A stretch of 64,000 nt of DNA, from NCBI RefSeq assembly GCF_030929505.1, contig NZ_JAVFVV010000006.1, positions 186,001 through 250,000 of the forward strand, read 5' to 3'. The position numbers and the translations under genes are program-made. The notes beneath the pieces are model-generated. The model was not told where the DNA came from. It did no database searches and saw only the letters and a program-made list of their open reading frames with translations. Shown piece after piece: positions 36,116 to 46,331 of this stretch (the first letter of the stretch is position 1; each line of letters opens with the position of its first letter). This DNA is from Mesorhizobium sp. LHD-90. Its GTDB lineage: Bacteria; Pseudomonadota; Alphaproteobacteria; Rhizobiales; Rhizobiaceae.

Positions 36116-37387
36116 ATGAGCAAGGTCAGTTCCGGCGGCGGCGACTCCAAGAACACGCTGTACTGCTCGTTCTGCGGCAAAAGCCAGCACGAGGTGCGCA
36201 AGCTGATCGCCGGCCCGACGGTGTTCATCTGCGACGAATGCGTCGAACTGTGCATGGACATCATCCGCGAGGAGAACAAGACCTCGATGGTGAAGTCGCG
36301 CGAGGGCGTGCCGACACCGCAGGAGATACTCAAAGTTCTTGACGATTATGTGATCGGCCAGCCCTACGCCAAGCGCGTGCTGTCGGTCGCCGTGCATAAC
36401 CACTATAAGCGGCTCGCCCACGCCACCAAGAACAACGACGTCGAACTGGCGAAGTCGAACATCCTTTTGATCGGCCCGACCGGCTGCGGCAAGACGCTGC
36501 TCGCCCAGACGCTGGCGCGCATCATCGACGTGCCCTTCACCATGGCCGACGCCACGACGCTGACCGAAGCCGGTTATGTCGGCGAGGATGTCGAGAACAT
36601 CATCCTGAAGCTGCTGCAGTCGGCCGACTACAATGTCGAGCGGGCGCAACGCGGCATCGTCTACATCGACGAGATCGACAAGATCAGCCGCAAGTCCGAC
36701 AACCCCTCGATCACCCGCGACGTGTCGGGCGAAGGCGTGCAGCAGGCGCTGCTGAAGATCATGGAAGGCACCACCGCCTCCGTGCCGCCGCAGGGCGGCA
36801 GAAAGCATCCGCAGCAGGAGTTCCTGCAGGTCGACACCACCAACATCCTGTTCATCTGCGGCGGCGCCTTCGCCGGGCTGGACAAGATCATCTCGGATCG
36901 TGGCCGGAAGACCTCGATTGGTTTCGGCGCCACCGTCGCCTCGCCGGAGGACCGCCGCACCGGCGACCTGTTCCGGCAGGTCGAACCGGAAGACCTGCTG
37001 AAATTCGGGCTGATCCCGGAATTCGTCGGCCGCCTGCCGGTGCTGGCGACGCTGGAGGACCTCGATGAGCCGGCGCTGATCCAGATTCTTACCGAACCGA
37101 AGAACGCGCTGGTGAAGCAGTATCAGCGGCTGTTCGAGATGGAGAATGTCGACCTTACGTTCCACGAGAACGCGCTGTCGGCCATTGCCAAACGCGCCAT
37201 CGAGCGCAAGACCGGCGCGCGCGGCCTGCGCTCGATCATGGAGGCGATCCTGCTCGACACCATGTTCGAACTGCCGGCGCTCGAAGGTGTCCAGGAAGTG
37301 GTGATCTCGGAAGAGGTCGTGTCCGGCAATGCCCGGCCGCTCTACATCTATTCCGAACAGAAGGAAAAGAAGGGCGCGACCGCCTGA
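36116..37387 (+). CDS. clpX: ATP-dependent Clp protease ATP-binding subunit ClpX
   Basis: A 423-residue AAA+ unfoldase. N-terminal zinc domain CSFCGKSQ...CDECVELC; Walker A GPTGCGKT near residue 118; Walker B IVYIDEID; pore loop GYVGED; RKH loop near 230. It unfolds substrates for ClpP. I use the ATG at 36116, not the TTG at 36107. A 296-bp gap from clpP suggests a promoter of its own; I see TTGACG at 35859 as a possible -35. Confidence 0.97.
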   Translation: MSKVSSGGGDSKNTLYCSFCGKSQHEVRKLIAGPTVFICDECVELCMDIIREENKTSMVKSREGVPTPQEILKVLDDYVIGQPYAKRVLSVAVHNHYKRLAHATKNNDVELAKSNILLIGPTGCGKTLLAQTLARIIDVPFTMADATTLTEAGYVGEDVENIILKLLQSADYNVERAQRGIVYIDEIDKISRKSDNPSITRDVSGEGVQQALLKIMEGTTASVPPQGGRKHPQQEFLQVDTTNILFICGGAFAGLDKIISDRGRKTSIGFGATVASPEDRRTGDLFRQVEPEDLLKFGLIPEFVGRLPVLATLEDLDEPALIQILTEPKNALVKQYQRLFEMENVDLTFHENALSAIAKRAIERKTGARGLRSIMEAILLDTMFELPALEGVQEVVISEEVVSGNARPLYIYSEQKEKKGATA

Positions 37388-37411
37388 TTTTCGGGTCAGC
37401 GAACGGTCCGC

Positions 37412-37436
37412 AACGGCGCCTTCGGGCGCCGTTTTG
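37412..37436 (+). terminator. Intrinsic terminator after clpX
   Basis: A perfect stem ACGGCGCC/GGCGCCGT around a TTCG loop, followed by TTT. It lies 25 bp after the clpX stop. Confidence 0.85.
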
Positions 37437-37481
37437 GTGGTTTTCCACTTCTAAATATCTCGGCTCTAACTTGCATCCGGG

Positions 37482-38714
37482 TCAAGGCGCTAGGTGATCA
37501 ATGTGATCGGCTAGATAGGAAGCGTCCCGGCCGACGAAGGAAAAAATAGCCGACCGGAACGTGTGCATCCAGTGCAGTCCGAGGAAATAGATCCCAGGAC
37601 AGGCGGTAACGCCACGCTGCTGGACCGGAGTGCCCTTCGCATCGACAATTGGCAGCTTCACCCAGTCGAAGCTAAAGCCGTGTCCGTTCGCCCAGATGAT
37701 GGTACCGATGTTCTGTTCGCGAAGATTCAGCGTGCGGATGTCGTCGACACTGAGCAGGGGCTGCGGCGCTGGAGGTTCTGTTTGTTCGACCTCGGACCGC
37801 ATCGCCGGAGTGGCGGCCAAGATATCTGCCGCCTCAATGAAGGCCGCGTAACTGTGGTCGGCGGCTGCGAGCAGTTTTTCGGCGTCGTCAGCAAGCGCCA
37901 GTGATCCATCTTTTATGCCCACCACGCGCCCTAACAACGTGACGCCCGCGCTGCCCAGGCGACCGGGATCGAGATCATAGCCGCCATCGACTCCCGTCAT
38001 GATCGTTGTCGGCGGGTATCTTCTACCCGGAAAGGTGTCGATATTCACATCGAAGCGGCCCAGATGTTCGTACCACCATATGACATCCTTGCCGCGGTAG
38101 CGCCGGGGCACGCGGCTGTGACGGCTGACCGCGAGAAATACGCGCCGGCCACTGTGCAGCAGTTCATCGGCAATCTGGCAGCCTGAATTGCCGCTACCAA
38201 TGATCAGCACCGCGCCGGGCGGCAGTTCTGCTGGGTTGCGGTAATGAGTGGCGTCCGTTTGATAAACATAGGAAGTAATGGCCCGACTGAAGTCTGGGAT
38301 CATTGGGCGCTGAAATGGGCCAGTGGCGATGACAACATGCCGTGCGTTGATTTGGCCATCGGTGGTTTCTAGTGAGTAGCCGCTGCTGCCTTCGCCCGGG
38401 CTGAGGCTCGTTACTTCAACACCGGTGCGGACCGGAGCCGCAATCTCTGCCGCATAGTCGACGATGAAGCGCACGACGTCCGAATGGTGCGTAAACCCGT
38501 TCGGGTCGCTTCCCGCATATGGCTTCCCAGGCAACTCAAGCCAACTGTTTGGCAACTGGAATCGTAACGAATCCCAGCGCTCGGTACGCCAGCGTTCGGC
38601 CACCCGCCGTCGCTCAAGGATGATGTGCTCGCGGCCGCGCTGGCGCAGGTGATGGCTCATGGCCAATCCCGCCTGGCCACCGCCAATGATCACCGTATCG
38701 TGCTTCTCCCTCAA
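37482..38714 (-). CDS. Flavin-dependent monooxygenase, CzcO/FMO-like
   Basis: About 410 residues with two Rossmann motifs: FAD at the N-terminus (TVIIGGGQAGLAMSHHLRQR) and NADPH mid-protein (VLIIGSGNSGCQIADELL). It is of the flavoprotein group that includes CzcO-type and indole/YUCCA-like monooxygenases. No ATG lies at the domain edge; the TTG at 38714 (LREKHDTV) is the best start. The frame stays open to 38933, but that extra 73-residue part shows no family likeness. Substrate unknown. Confidence 0.8.
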   Translation of the reverse strand: MREKHDTVIIGGGQAGLAMSHHLRQRGREHIILERRRVAERWRTERWDSLRFQLPNSWLELPGKPYAGSDPNGFTHHSDVVRFIVDYAAEIAAPVRTGVEVTSLSPGEGSSGYSLETTDGQINARHVVIATGPFQRPMIPDFSRAITSYVYQTDATHYRNPAELPPGAVLIIGSGNSGCQIADELLHSGRRVFLAVSRHSRVPRRYRGKDVIWWYEHLGRFDVNIDTFPGRRYPPTTIMTGVDGGYDLDPGRLGSAGVTLLGRVVGIKDGSLALADDAEKLLAAADHSYAAFIEAADILAATPAMRSEVEQTEPPAPQPLLSVDDIRTLNLREQNIGTIIWANGHGFSFDWVKLPIVDAKGTPVQQRGVTACPGIYFLGLHWMHTFRSAIFSFVGRDASYLADHIDHLAP

Positions 38715-38982
38715 ACTGCCGCCCCAAGGAAGTGCAATTGGCGCACCGTAAACTACATTGATCTGCCCTCGCAACACAGGGGCATAGTGGCCGCGATCGT
38801 ATTTGATCGCGCTTTCAGATGCCGATGGCCCGATCCGGCATAAGCAAAGGCGTTCCCACGAATATCCGGTCATGGCCTTCGCGCCGTTTTCATTGCGCTG
38901 CGGAATTCGGTGCTTTCGAGGTGCACCAGACATCGAGCAAGCCGCACGAAGAGAGTTCGATTTATGAGCACCGAGTTTGTAC

Positions 38983-39350
38983 TCACGCCGCCGTTATGTG
39001 GCTGCGGCCGAAGAACAGCGGGTAGAGGCAGAGCTCACGTACCAGCCGGTGCGAGCCGCGCTCGTACACGAACATGTTCTCCCAGTGGCCGGTCACGGGG
39101 CAATGCGCGCCGTCCGGCAGCAGGATGATGCCGCAGGGACAACGCATGCCGAAGCTGCGCGTATCGTGCCGCTGGAAGATCGTGCCGTGGCTCCGTCGAA
39201 GATCATGAGCTGGTGGGTGCCAGGGTAGCTGGCGAGCACCTGGTCGTGCCGCGTAGCGGATCGACAGTCCGTGGCGCATCAGCCTGTTGGCGGTGCAGCC
39301 GCCTATCTTGGCGAGCGTCGTGGCCAAGCCGTGGCGATGGTTTTCAGCCC
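38983..39350 (-). pseudogene. Decayed C-terminal copy of the DUF1513 gene
   Basis: This minus-strand stretch is a close nucleotide match to the last about 360 bp of the intact DUF1513 gene (41038-41400), including the same 3' end. The product segments CGIILLPDG, VTGHWENMFVYERGSHRLVREL and YPLFFGRSHIT correspond. A short deletion near 39255 shifts the frame and the upstream two thirds of the gene are missing. The RTX gene lies between the two copies. Confidence 0.8.
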
Positions 39351-39544
39351 TCGACATGCATCCCGTCATGGAAACCTGTGTCGGGCGGTGCCGCCATCAT
39401 CTCGAAACAATCAACGTGCAGACTCGCAACATTCGTTGACTGACTTCCAACATATCGCGGTTGGAGGGGCGAATTCTGTTGCAGGGAACCACGCGTCGAT
39501 TCGCGACGGCGTGAGCCCGTCCGATCAAAGCTGGAGAAGAAATC

Positions 39545-41011
39545 ATGCCGACCGTCAACCAGATCGCCGATTCCGATGTGCTCGGATTGGGCGGCATGTT
39601 GAGCTTCCAACTTACCCAGGCCGCACAGAAGGAGGCGGGCAGCAACATCCTGTTCAAGACCGCGACAGGCTTCGTCTGGGGTCGCGCCGACCCGGTCGCC
39701 GGCTCACCGGGCGAGTCCGACATCCGCGCGGGCGGCATCGTCGTCAAGGGCAGCAACATCACCTACGGCGCCGACGGGCTGCCGAGCGGCGGCACGATCA
39801 CCTCGATCAGCGTCATCCTGGACGGGACGGCCCAGGGGAATGTCGTCACCTCTTCGCCGCTGTTCGAGATCACCGGTCTCGCCATCGATGGGGTGACCTT
39901 CCGCAATTCGTTCATCACCGCCTTCCAGACCGGCAATTCGGTGCCGATCGAGAACATCTTCTTCTTCCTGCCCTGGACATACAACGGCAGCGCCGACAGC
40001 GATTTTTTCCATGGCAAGAACCAGGCCGACATCATCTTCGGCAATGACGGTAACGACGAACTGTTCGGCGCGGGCGGCAACAACAAGCTGTTCGGCGGCG
40101 CGGGTGACGATTTTCTGCGGGCCGGTGGCGCGGGGGCCGACTACATCAGCGGCGGAACCGGAAAAGACCAGGTCGACTATTCGGATTCCGGAACCGGCGT
40201 CACCGTCAGCCTGACCGATCCGACGCTCAACACCGGCAACGCCGCCGGCGACACCTACAATTCGATCGAGAACCTGCGCGGCTCGACCCTGAACGATACC
40301 CTCCACGGCAATGCCGGCGCCAATAGGCTGGACGGCAATCTGGGCGCCGACACCTTGAAAGGCCTCGCCGGCAGCGACCGGCTGGCCGGCAGCAGCGGCG
40401 ACGACGTTCTCATCGGCGGACTTGGCGCCGACGAGCTTGAAGGAGCCGACGGGATCGACACTGCATCTTATGCCGAGGCGGCCGCCGGCGTAACCGCCAG
40501 CCTGGCCAATCCATCGATCAACGCGGGAGAAGCGGCGGGCGACACCTATGCCGGCATCGAGAATCTGACTGGCAGCGGATTTGCCGACAAGCTCTTCGGT
40601 GACAATGCCGCGAACGCCATTGCTGGAGGTGCCGGCGACGACATCATCAAGGGATATCGCGGCAAGGACACGCTCTCGGGCGGTGCCGGCGAGGACGTCT
40701 TCGTCTTCAACTCGCAGCTCAACGCCACGACCAACGTCGACGCCATCACGGACTACAATGTCGCCGCAGATACGATCGACCTCGACAACCTGTTCTTCAC
40801 GGCGCTGACCACGCTCGGCACGCTGTCGGCGTCGGCCTTCAAGAACATGGATCTGGCGGCGATCGATGCCAGCGACCGCATCATCTACAAACAGAGCACC
40901 GGCAATCTTTATTACGACGCCGACGGCTCCGGCACGGCTTTTGCCGCGATAAAGTTCGCGACCATCACCAATAACGCGGTCCTGACCAACCTCGACTTCG
41001 TGGTGATCTGA
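39545..41011 (+). CDS. RTX calcium-binding protein, type I secreted
   Basis: A 488-residue protein. Residues 1-150 form an N-terminal domain of unknown type. Then RTX nonapeptide blocks (GGxGxDxLx) lie near 165-205 (GNDGNDELFGAGGNNKLFGG), 275-305 (SSGDDVLIGGLGADELEG) and 355-385 (GGAGDDIIKGYRGKDTLSGG). The C-terminal part has the VFVFNSQL/DxIxDYNVAxDTIDL pattern and hydrophobic end typical of uncleaved type I secretion signals. There is no signal peptide. GGAGAAG precedes the ATG. No secretion genes are next to it. Confidence 0.85.
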   Translation: MPTVNQIADSDVLGLGGMLSFQLTQAAQKEAGSNILFKTATGFVWGRADPVAGSPGESDIRAGGIVVKGSNITYGADGLPSGGTITSISVILDGTAQGNVVTSSPLFEITGLAIDGVTFRNSFITAFQTGNSVPIENIFFFLPWTYNGSADSDFFHGKNQADIIFGNDGNDELFGAGGNNKLFGGAGDDFLRAGGAGADYISGGTGKDQVDYSDSGTGVTVSLTDPTLNTGNAAGDTYNSIENLRGSTLNDTLHGNAGANRLDGNLGADTLKGLAGSDRLAGSSGDDVLIGGLGADELEGADGIDTASYAEAAAGVTASLANPSINAGEAAGDTYAGIENLTGSGFADKLFGDNAANAIAGGAGDDIIKGYRGKDTLSGGAGEDVFVFNSQLNATTNVDAITDYNVAADTIDLDNLFFTALTTLGTLSASAFKNMDLAAIDASDRIIYKQSTGNLYYDADGSGTAFAAIKFATITNNAVLTNLDFVVI

Positions 41012-41037
41012 GCCTCGGGAGAATCTTTTTCGCGAGG

Positions 41038-42351
41038 CTATGCCGAGGTGATGTGGCTATGGCCGAAGAACAGCGGATAGCGGCAGAGCTCTCGCACCAG
41101 CCGGTGCGAGCCGCGCTCAAACACGAACAGATTCTCCCAGTGGCCGGTGACGGCGTAGTGCTTGCCGTCCGGCAGCAAGGTGATGCCGCAGGGAAAGCGC
41201 ATGCCGAAGGTGCGCGTGTCGTGGCGATCGACGACGGCGCCGGTGGCACCGTCGAAGATCATCAACTGGTGCGAACTCGGATAGCTGGCGAGCACCTGGT
41301 CGTGCCGCTCGTCGTAGCGGATGGAGAGCCCGTGGCGCATCAGCCTGTTGGCGGCGCGGTCGCCCATCTTGCCGAGCGACTTGGCACGCGCGTCGTACTT
41401 CAGCGTCGCCACCGGCATGTAGTTCTGTCCGGCTTCCGTGGTGAGGTCGGCCTCGTAGGCGACGTCGTCGCCCACATGGTTGCGCGCTTCCTCCCTGTCG
41501 CTGCCGTAGAGCGCCTGGATGGCGAAGATGCGGTCGAGGTTGCCGGCCGCGACATGGCGCAGTTCGATCCTGCCGCGCCCGGTCTTGCGCTTGTCGACCA
41601 GTTTTCCGCTCGACAGTTCGACGACCGTGATCGATGCCTCCACGACTGTGCGCGGCACCGTGTGTGCGCCGGTTTTGGCCGAAACCGTCGAGCCGTAATT
41701 GGCTGCGACGATGTATTTTCCGTCCGACGTCAGCCTTATGTCGTGCGGGTCGATGCCGTAGGTCGAATGGCTGTCAACGATCTTCAGTGTCCCGGGGTCG
41801 CGGATGGTGAGGCGGCCGTAATGCGCCTCCGGCTTGCCGTGGTAGACGGCGGTCGGCGCCCGTTCCGACATCACCACCGTCCTGCCGCCGTCGAGGAAGA
41901 CGGCATGGCCGCCGCCATTCCAGCCTTCCGAGAAGGAGGGCGCCAGCGCCACCATCTCCAGCGTGTCCGGGTCGAAGGCGGTATGGTTGCGGCCGTCCAT
42001 CGAGCACAGCACGCCGATCGACCGGTCGGGCGCGACCTCCACGTCATGCGCCGCGACCGGCAGCAGCGTCTGGCGGATGGAGCCGTCGAAGCCGATGCGC
42101 GTCAGCATCTTCTGGAGGCCGTTCGTATCGGCAAGGTTGCGGTTGAAGCGTCGGTTGTTCGCTACCGGCTTCCCATTGGCGAGCGCATGTTCCGGATAAT
42201 AACCTGGCACATAAACGGCGACGTTCTTGAGCGCCACGCCGGGCGACGCGGGCCGGGCAGCGGCGGCCGGCTTCGCCGCTTCGGCCGGCGCTGCAGCGGC
42301 AAGCCCGAGCAGCGCGCCCCCGGTCAGCAGTCCACGGCGGTCGATTTTCAT
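41038..42351 (-). CDS. DUF1513 beta-propeller-like protein, Tat-exported
   Basis: A 437-residue protein with a twin-arginine leader (DRRGLLTGGALLGLAAAAPAEA) and repeated beta-strand units typical of DUF1513, such as HDVEVAPDRS, GGHAVFLDGGRTV, GIDPHDIRLTSDGKYIVAANYG and GRIELRHVA. DUF1513 proteins often occur with imelysin-type iron uptake genes, but none is present here. It is convergent with the RTX gene; a 7-bp inverted repeat (AGCCTCG/CGAGGCT) lies between them. Confidence 0.8.
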   Translation of the reverse strand: MKIDRRGLLTGGALLGLAAAAPAEAAKPAAAARPASPGVALKNVAVYVPGYYPEHALANGKPVANNRRFNRNLADTNGLQKMLTRIGFDGSIRQTLLPVAAHDVEVAPDRSIGVLCSMDGRNHTAFDPDTLEMVALAPSFSEGWNGGGHAVFLDGGRTVVMSERAPTAVYHGKPEAHYGRLTIRDPGTLKIVDSHSTYGIDPHDIRLTSDGKYIVAANYGSTVSAKTGAHTVPRTVVEASITVVELSSGKLVDKRKTGRGRIELRHVAAGNLDRIFAIQALYGSDREEARNHVGDDVAYEADLTTEAGQNYMPVATLKYDARAKSLGKMGDRAANRLMRHGLSIRYDERHDQVLASYPSSHQLMIFDGATGAVVDRHDTRTFGMRFPCGITLLPDGKHYAVTGHWENLFVFERGSHRLVRELCRYPLFFGHSHITSA

Positions 42352-42677
42352 GAGGAAACCGCTTCGGCGCGAATGAAGCTGCGCTCAACACGGGAAGAAA
42401 GCATGTTCTTGAAGCTCTGGGTTGCCGATCGTGATGCTTTGGAGTGTCGCGGAAGACACGACCGCGATCAAGCCGAAAGCATGTGCGCCAGGAGCAAGCC
42501 ATGACGGCGTGAGCGCCCTTGATCTTTGGTCGGCGCAACGCCAACTAAGACCCTGAGGTCAGGGGCATCCTTCCCGTGCTAACCAAGCCGCACCTTTCGG
42601 CAATAGGCGGAGAGGCTTGTGCCCGCTAAGATGAGATTCGCGGTTGGCTGACGCGGCCGCGGAAGAAAGGTACTGAA
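42352..42677. other. Intergenic region upstream of lon
   Basis: About 325 bp between the divergent DUF1513 and lon genes. I see no gene. Promoters for both must be here. CTTGAA at 42409 and CTTGTG at 42615 resemble heat-shock -35 boxes, which would suit lon, but neither has a convincing -10 at the right spacing. Confidence 0.35.
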
Positions 42678-45092
42678 ATGGCTAAAGTTCCACGCACATC
42701 CGGCAACGGCGTCTACGCGGTCCTCCCGTTGCGCGACATTGTCGTGTTCCCGCACATGATCGTGCCGCTCTTCGTCGGGCGCGAAAAGTCGATCAAGGCG
42801 CTGGAAGAGGTGATGGGCGCCGAGAAGCAGATTCTGCTTGCCACCCAGATGAATGCCGCAGACGACGATCCGGAGGCCGGCGCGATCTATGACGTCGGCA
42901 CGCTCGCCAACGTGCTGCAGTTGCTGAAACTGCCCGACGGCACTGTCAAGGTGCTGGTCGAGGGCACCGCGCGTGCCCGCATCGCTAGCTTCACCGAACG
43001 CACCGATTTCCATGAGGCGCGTGCCGCGATGCTGGAAGAGCCGGCTGAGGAGGAGATCGAGGTCGAGGCGCTGGCCCGTTCGGTCATCTCCGACTTCGAG
43101 AATTATGTGAAGCTGAACAAGAAGATCTCGCCCGAAGTGGTTGGCGCCGCCAGCCAGATCGACGATTTCTCGAAACTCGCCGACACCGTCGCCTCGCATC
43201 TCGCCATCAAGATCCCCGAGAAGCAGGAAATGCTCGCCACGCTATCCGTCAAAGAGCGGCTGGAGAAGGCGATGGGCTTCATGGAAGCCGAGATCTCCGT
43301 CCTGCAGGTCGAGAAGCGCATCCGCTCGCGTGTAAAGCGCCAGATGGAGAAGACCCAGCGCGAGTACTACCTCAACGAGCAGATGAAGGCGATCCAGAAG
43401 GAGCTCGGCGAGGGCGAGGACGGCCGCGACGAGGCAGCCGAGATCGAGGCTCGCATCAAGAAGACCAAGCTTTCCAAGGAGGCCCGCGAGAAGGCGGAAG
43501 CCGAGCTGAAGAAGCTGCGCTCGATGTCGCCGATGTCGGCCGAGTCGACGGTGGTGCGCAACTACCTCGACTGGCTGCTGTCGATCCCGTGGCAGAAGAA
43601 CTCCAAGGTCAAGCAGGACCTGAACTACGCTCAGGAAGTGCTTGATGCCGATCACTTCGGCCTCGACAAGGTCAAGGACCGCATCGTCGAATACCTCGCT
43701 GTGCAGAGCCGCCAGAAGAAGCTGAAGGGACCGATCCTGTGCCTCGTCGGTCCTCCCGGCGTGGGCAAGACCTCGCTCGGCAAGTCGATCGCCAAGGCGA
43801 CCGGCCGCGAGTTCGTGCGCATGGCGCTGGGCGGCGTGCGCGACGAGGCCGAGATCCGTGGTCACCGCCGCACCTATATCGGCTCGATGCCCGGCAAGGT
43901 CATCCAGTCGATGAAGAAGGCGAAAAAATCCAATCCGCTCTTCCTGCTCGATGAGATCGACAAGATGGGCCAGGATTTCCGCGGCGACCCGTCTTCGGCC
44001 CTGCTGGAGGTCTTGGATCCCGAGCAGAACGCAACGTTCATGGATCACTATCTCGAGGTCGAATACGACCTGTCGAGCGTGATGTTCGTGACGACGGCCA
44101 ATACGCTGAACATCCCTGCGCCCTTGATGGACCGCATGGAGATCATCCGTATCGCCGGCTACACCGAGGACGAGAAGGTCGAGATCGCCAAGCGGCACCT
44201 GATGCCGAAGGTGGTGCGCGACCATGCTCTCCAGCCGAAGGAGTTTTCGGTCGCCGACGAGGCCATCCGCGGCATCATCCAGACCTACACAAGGGAAGCC
44301 GGCGTGCGCAGCCTGGAGCGCGAGCTGATGAAGCTCGGGCGCAAGGCCGTCACCGAGATCATCAAGACCAAGAAGAAGTCGGTGAAGATCACGGCGAAGA
44401 ACCTCGAGGACTATCTCGGCGTCCCGCGCTTCCGCTTCGGCTCGGCCGAGACGGACGACCAGGTCGGCGTCGTGACTGGCCTTGCCTGGACCGAAGTCGG
44501 CGGCGAGCTGCTGACGATCGAGGGCGTCATGATGCCCGGCAAGGGCAAGATGACGGTGACCGGCAATCTGCGAGACGTGATGAAGGAATCGATCTCGGCG
44601 GCGGCGTCCTACGTCCGCTCGCGGGCGATTGATTTCGGTATCGAGCCTCCGGTGTTCGACAAGAAGGACATCCACGTCCACCTGCCGGAAGGCGCCACGC
44701 CCAAGGACGGCCCGTCGGCGGGCGTTGCGATGGCAACGGCAATCGTCTCGGTGCTCACCGGCATACCGGTGCGCGCCGACGTGGCGATGACCGGCGAGAT
44801 CACGCTGAGGGGCCGGGTGTTGCCCATCGGCGGCCTCAAGGAGAAGCTGCTCGCGGCGCTGAGGGGCGGCATCAAGAAGGTGCTGATCCCGGAGGAGAAC
44901 GTCAAGGATCTGGCCGAGATCCCCGACAATGTGAAGAGCGGCATGGAAATCGTGCCGGTCTCCAGAGTCGGCGAGGCGCTGAGGCACGCGCTGGTTCGCA
45001 TGCCGGAGCCGATCGACTGGACGGAGCCGGCGGAGTCGGTTTCGGCCAAGCCGGACGCGACCGACGAGGGTGGCAAGGCACTTGCCCACTGA
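42678..45092 (+). CDS. lon: Endopeptidase La (Lon protease)
   Basis: An 804-residue LonA: N-terminal substrate domain, coiled coil, AAA+ module (Walker [14 protein letters not shown] near residue 357, Walker [12 protein letters not shown]) and C-terminal serine/lysine peptidase. The catalytic serine lies in [10 protein letters not shown] near 679 and the lysine in [13 protein letters not shown] near 722. It degrades misfolded and regulatory proteins. A strong terminator follows, then hup. Confidence 0.98.
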   Translation: MAKVPRTSGNGVYAVLPLRDIVVFPHMIVPLFVGREKSIKALEEVMGAEKQILLATQMNAADDDPEAGAIYDVGTLANVLQLLKLPDGTVKVLVEGTARARIASFTERTDFHEARAAMLEEPAEEEIEVEALARSVISDFENYVKLNKKISPEVVGAASQIDDFSKLADTVASHLAIKIPEKQEMLATLSVKERLEKAMGFMEAEISVLQVEKRIRSRVKRQMEKTQREYYLNEQMKAIQKELGEGEDGRDEAAEIEARIKKTKLSKEAREKAEAELKKLRSMSPMSAESTVVRNYLDWLLSIPWQKNSKVKQDLNYAQEVLDADHFGLDKVKDRIVEYLAVQSRQKKLKGPILCLVGPPGVGKTSLGKSIAKATGREFVRMALGGVRDEAEIRGHRRTYIGSMPGKVIQSMKKAKKSNPLFLLDEIDKMGQDFRGDPSSALLEVLDPEQNATFMDHYLEVEYDLSSVMFVTTANTLNIPAPLMDRMEIIRIAGYTEDEKVEIAKRHLMPKVVRDHALQPKEFSVADEAIRGIIQTYTREAGVRSLERELMKLGRKAVTEIIKTKKKSVKITAKNLEDYLGVPRFRFGSAETDDQVGVVTGLAWTEVGGELLTIEGVMMPGKGKMTVTGNLRDVMKESISAAASYVRSRAIDFGIEPPVFDKKDIHVHLPEGATPKDGPSAGVAMATAIVSVLTGIPVRADVAMTGEITLRGRVLPIGGLKEKLLAALRGGIKKVLIPEENVKDLAEIPDNVKSGMEIVPVSRVGEALRHALVRMPEPIDWTEPAESVSAKPDATDEGGKALAH

Positions 45093-45121
45093 TATTTGCG
45101 GACGAACGCACCACTATCGAC

Positions 45122-45147
45122 AAGCCGGGCCTTGCGCCCGGCTTTTT
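45122..45147 (+). terminator. Intrinsic terminator after lon
   Basis: A stem AGCCGGGC/GCCCGGCT with a short loop, followed by TTTTTC, about 30 bp after the lon stop. Confidence 0.88.
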
Positions 45148-45294
45148 CATGTGACAAACGGCGGAACTCCGGGGTTTCTGCCGCGTTTGACGCGGCACCC
45201 CCGGCAGGGAAAGTTGGAAAGTAAATTCCGATAAAAGTCCGTTATCCGGCGGTTCGTATCCCTGGTCCCGGATTTCTCATGGAAGGAAATATTG

Positions 45295-45567
45295 ATGAAC
45301 AAGAACGAACTGGTCTCTGCGGTTGCAGATTCTGCGAAGCTTTCCAAGACCGACGCTCAGTCCGCGGTCGAGGCGGTTTTTTCGGTGATCACCGGCGAAC
45401 TGAAGAACGGCGGCGACGTTCGGCTCGTCGGCTTCGGCAATTTCAGCGTTAGCAAGCGTGCGGCGTCGACAGGCCGCAACCCGCAGACCGGTGCCGAGGT
45501 CAAGATCCCGGCTCGCACCGTGCCGAAGTTTACGGCCGGCAAGGGCCTCAAGGACGCAGTCAACTGA
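45295..45567 (+). CDS. hup: HU-type DNA-binding protein
   Basis: A 90-residue histone-like protein. The beta-arm signature GFGNFSVSKRAASTGRNPQTG and the C-terminal PKFTAGKGLKDAVN are standard. It binds and bends DNA without strong sequence preference. I use the ATG at 45295, after AAGGAA; a TTG one codon earlier also fits. The lon-hup order is conserved in proteobacteria. Confidence 0.97.
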   Translation: MNKNELVSAVADSAKLSKTDAQSAVEAVFSVITGELKNGGDVRLVGFGNFSVSKRAASTGRNPQTGAEVKIPARTVPKFTAGKGLKDAVN

Positions 45568-45617
45568 TCCTGCCCAGAGTTCTGTCCGGAGCCGGGCTAC
45601 GGTTCCGGAAATCTGCC

Positions 45618-45648
45618 AACCCCGCCGTCACCGGCGGGGTTTTCTTTT
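45618..45648 (+). terminator. Intrinsic terminator after hup
   Basis: A perfect 9-bp stem ACCCCGCCG/CGGCGGGGT with a TCAC loop, followed by TTTCTTTT. Confidence 0.92.
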
Positions 45649-46331
45649 GCGGGCCAGCCGCGATCGATGCACATCGCGAATACTGCCGGCATCACTATCA
45701 ATCGCCCGGTTTGTGACGATTCGGCAACAGTTTCTCAAGAAGGATTGGAGTAGGAATGGGCCGGTCGGAGTTGCCCATTTCCCGCCATAAACCCGGCGCA
45801 CCGGGTTAGGGGTCCGAGGTGGGCGATGACGACCATAGCCGCGGGAAGCGCGGCCAGGAAGAGAATGCGCGGTTTTGTACCCTTCAAGTTCAGTCGGATC
45901 GGCAGCGCACTAAGCGCTTTGCGGCAGGTCCTGACGATTCCGAACGGTATGGATTACGCTTCGACGACGTCTTCTTCAGCGATGCTCGCGCGGACCTTTC
46001 GCCGCCCCACTTTAGCCGAATTGAATTTGCATCCTGAATCGATCGATCGGCTGCCTTGCAACCTTTTTTCTGTTGCAGCGATCGGCAGGCGTGCCTCGGG
46101 TGACGGGTACGGGATTTCAGGGGACCGTGGAGTGAAGACGGCGGCGGTTGCGCGCGATGGCGCTTGGCTGCAAGGTCTTTTGCGCGGTCCGTTGCGCGTT
46201 TTCGCATCGCGGAGACGGAAAGGTCTTGCGGCGCGGCCTACCCCGGCTGTGCGCGATTGGAACGAAATGCGGGCGATGGACGCTATGGCCATGACGGCCG
46301 GTTCCATCGCTCGGAGTTAGAAAAGACTGCA
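45649..46331. other. Long region between hup and exoR
   Basis: About 680 bp. A 164-codon open frame at 45826-46320 ends 12 bp before exoR but its product has no family likeness and shifts in composition along its length, so I do not call it. No tRNA is seen. The region presumably contains the exoR promoter. Confidence 0.4.

Noticed and set aside
42409-42640. Heat-shock promoter of lon
   Set aside because: CTTG boxes occur but no -10 element fits at 17-18 bp, so it is not called.
45826-46320. 164-codon frame just before exoR
   Set aside because: No domain and irregular composition; the 12-bp spacing to exoR alone is not enough.
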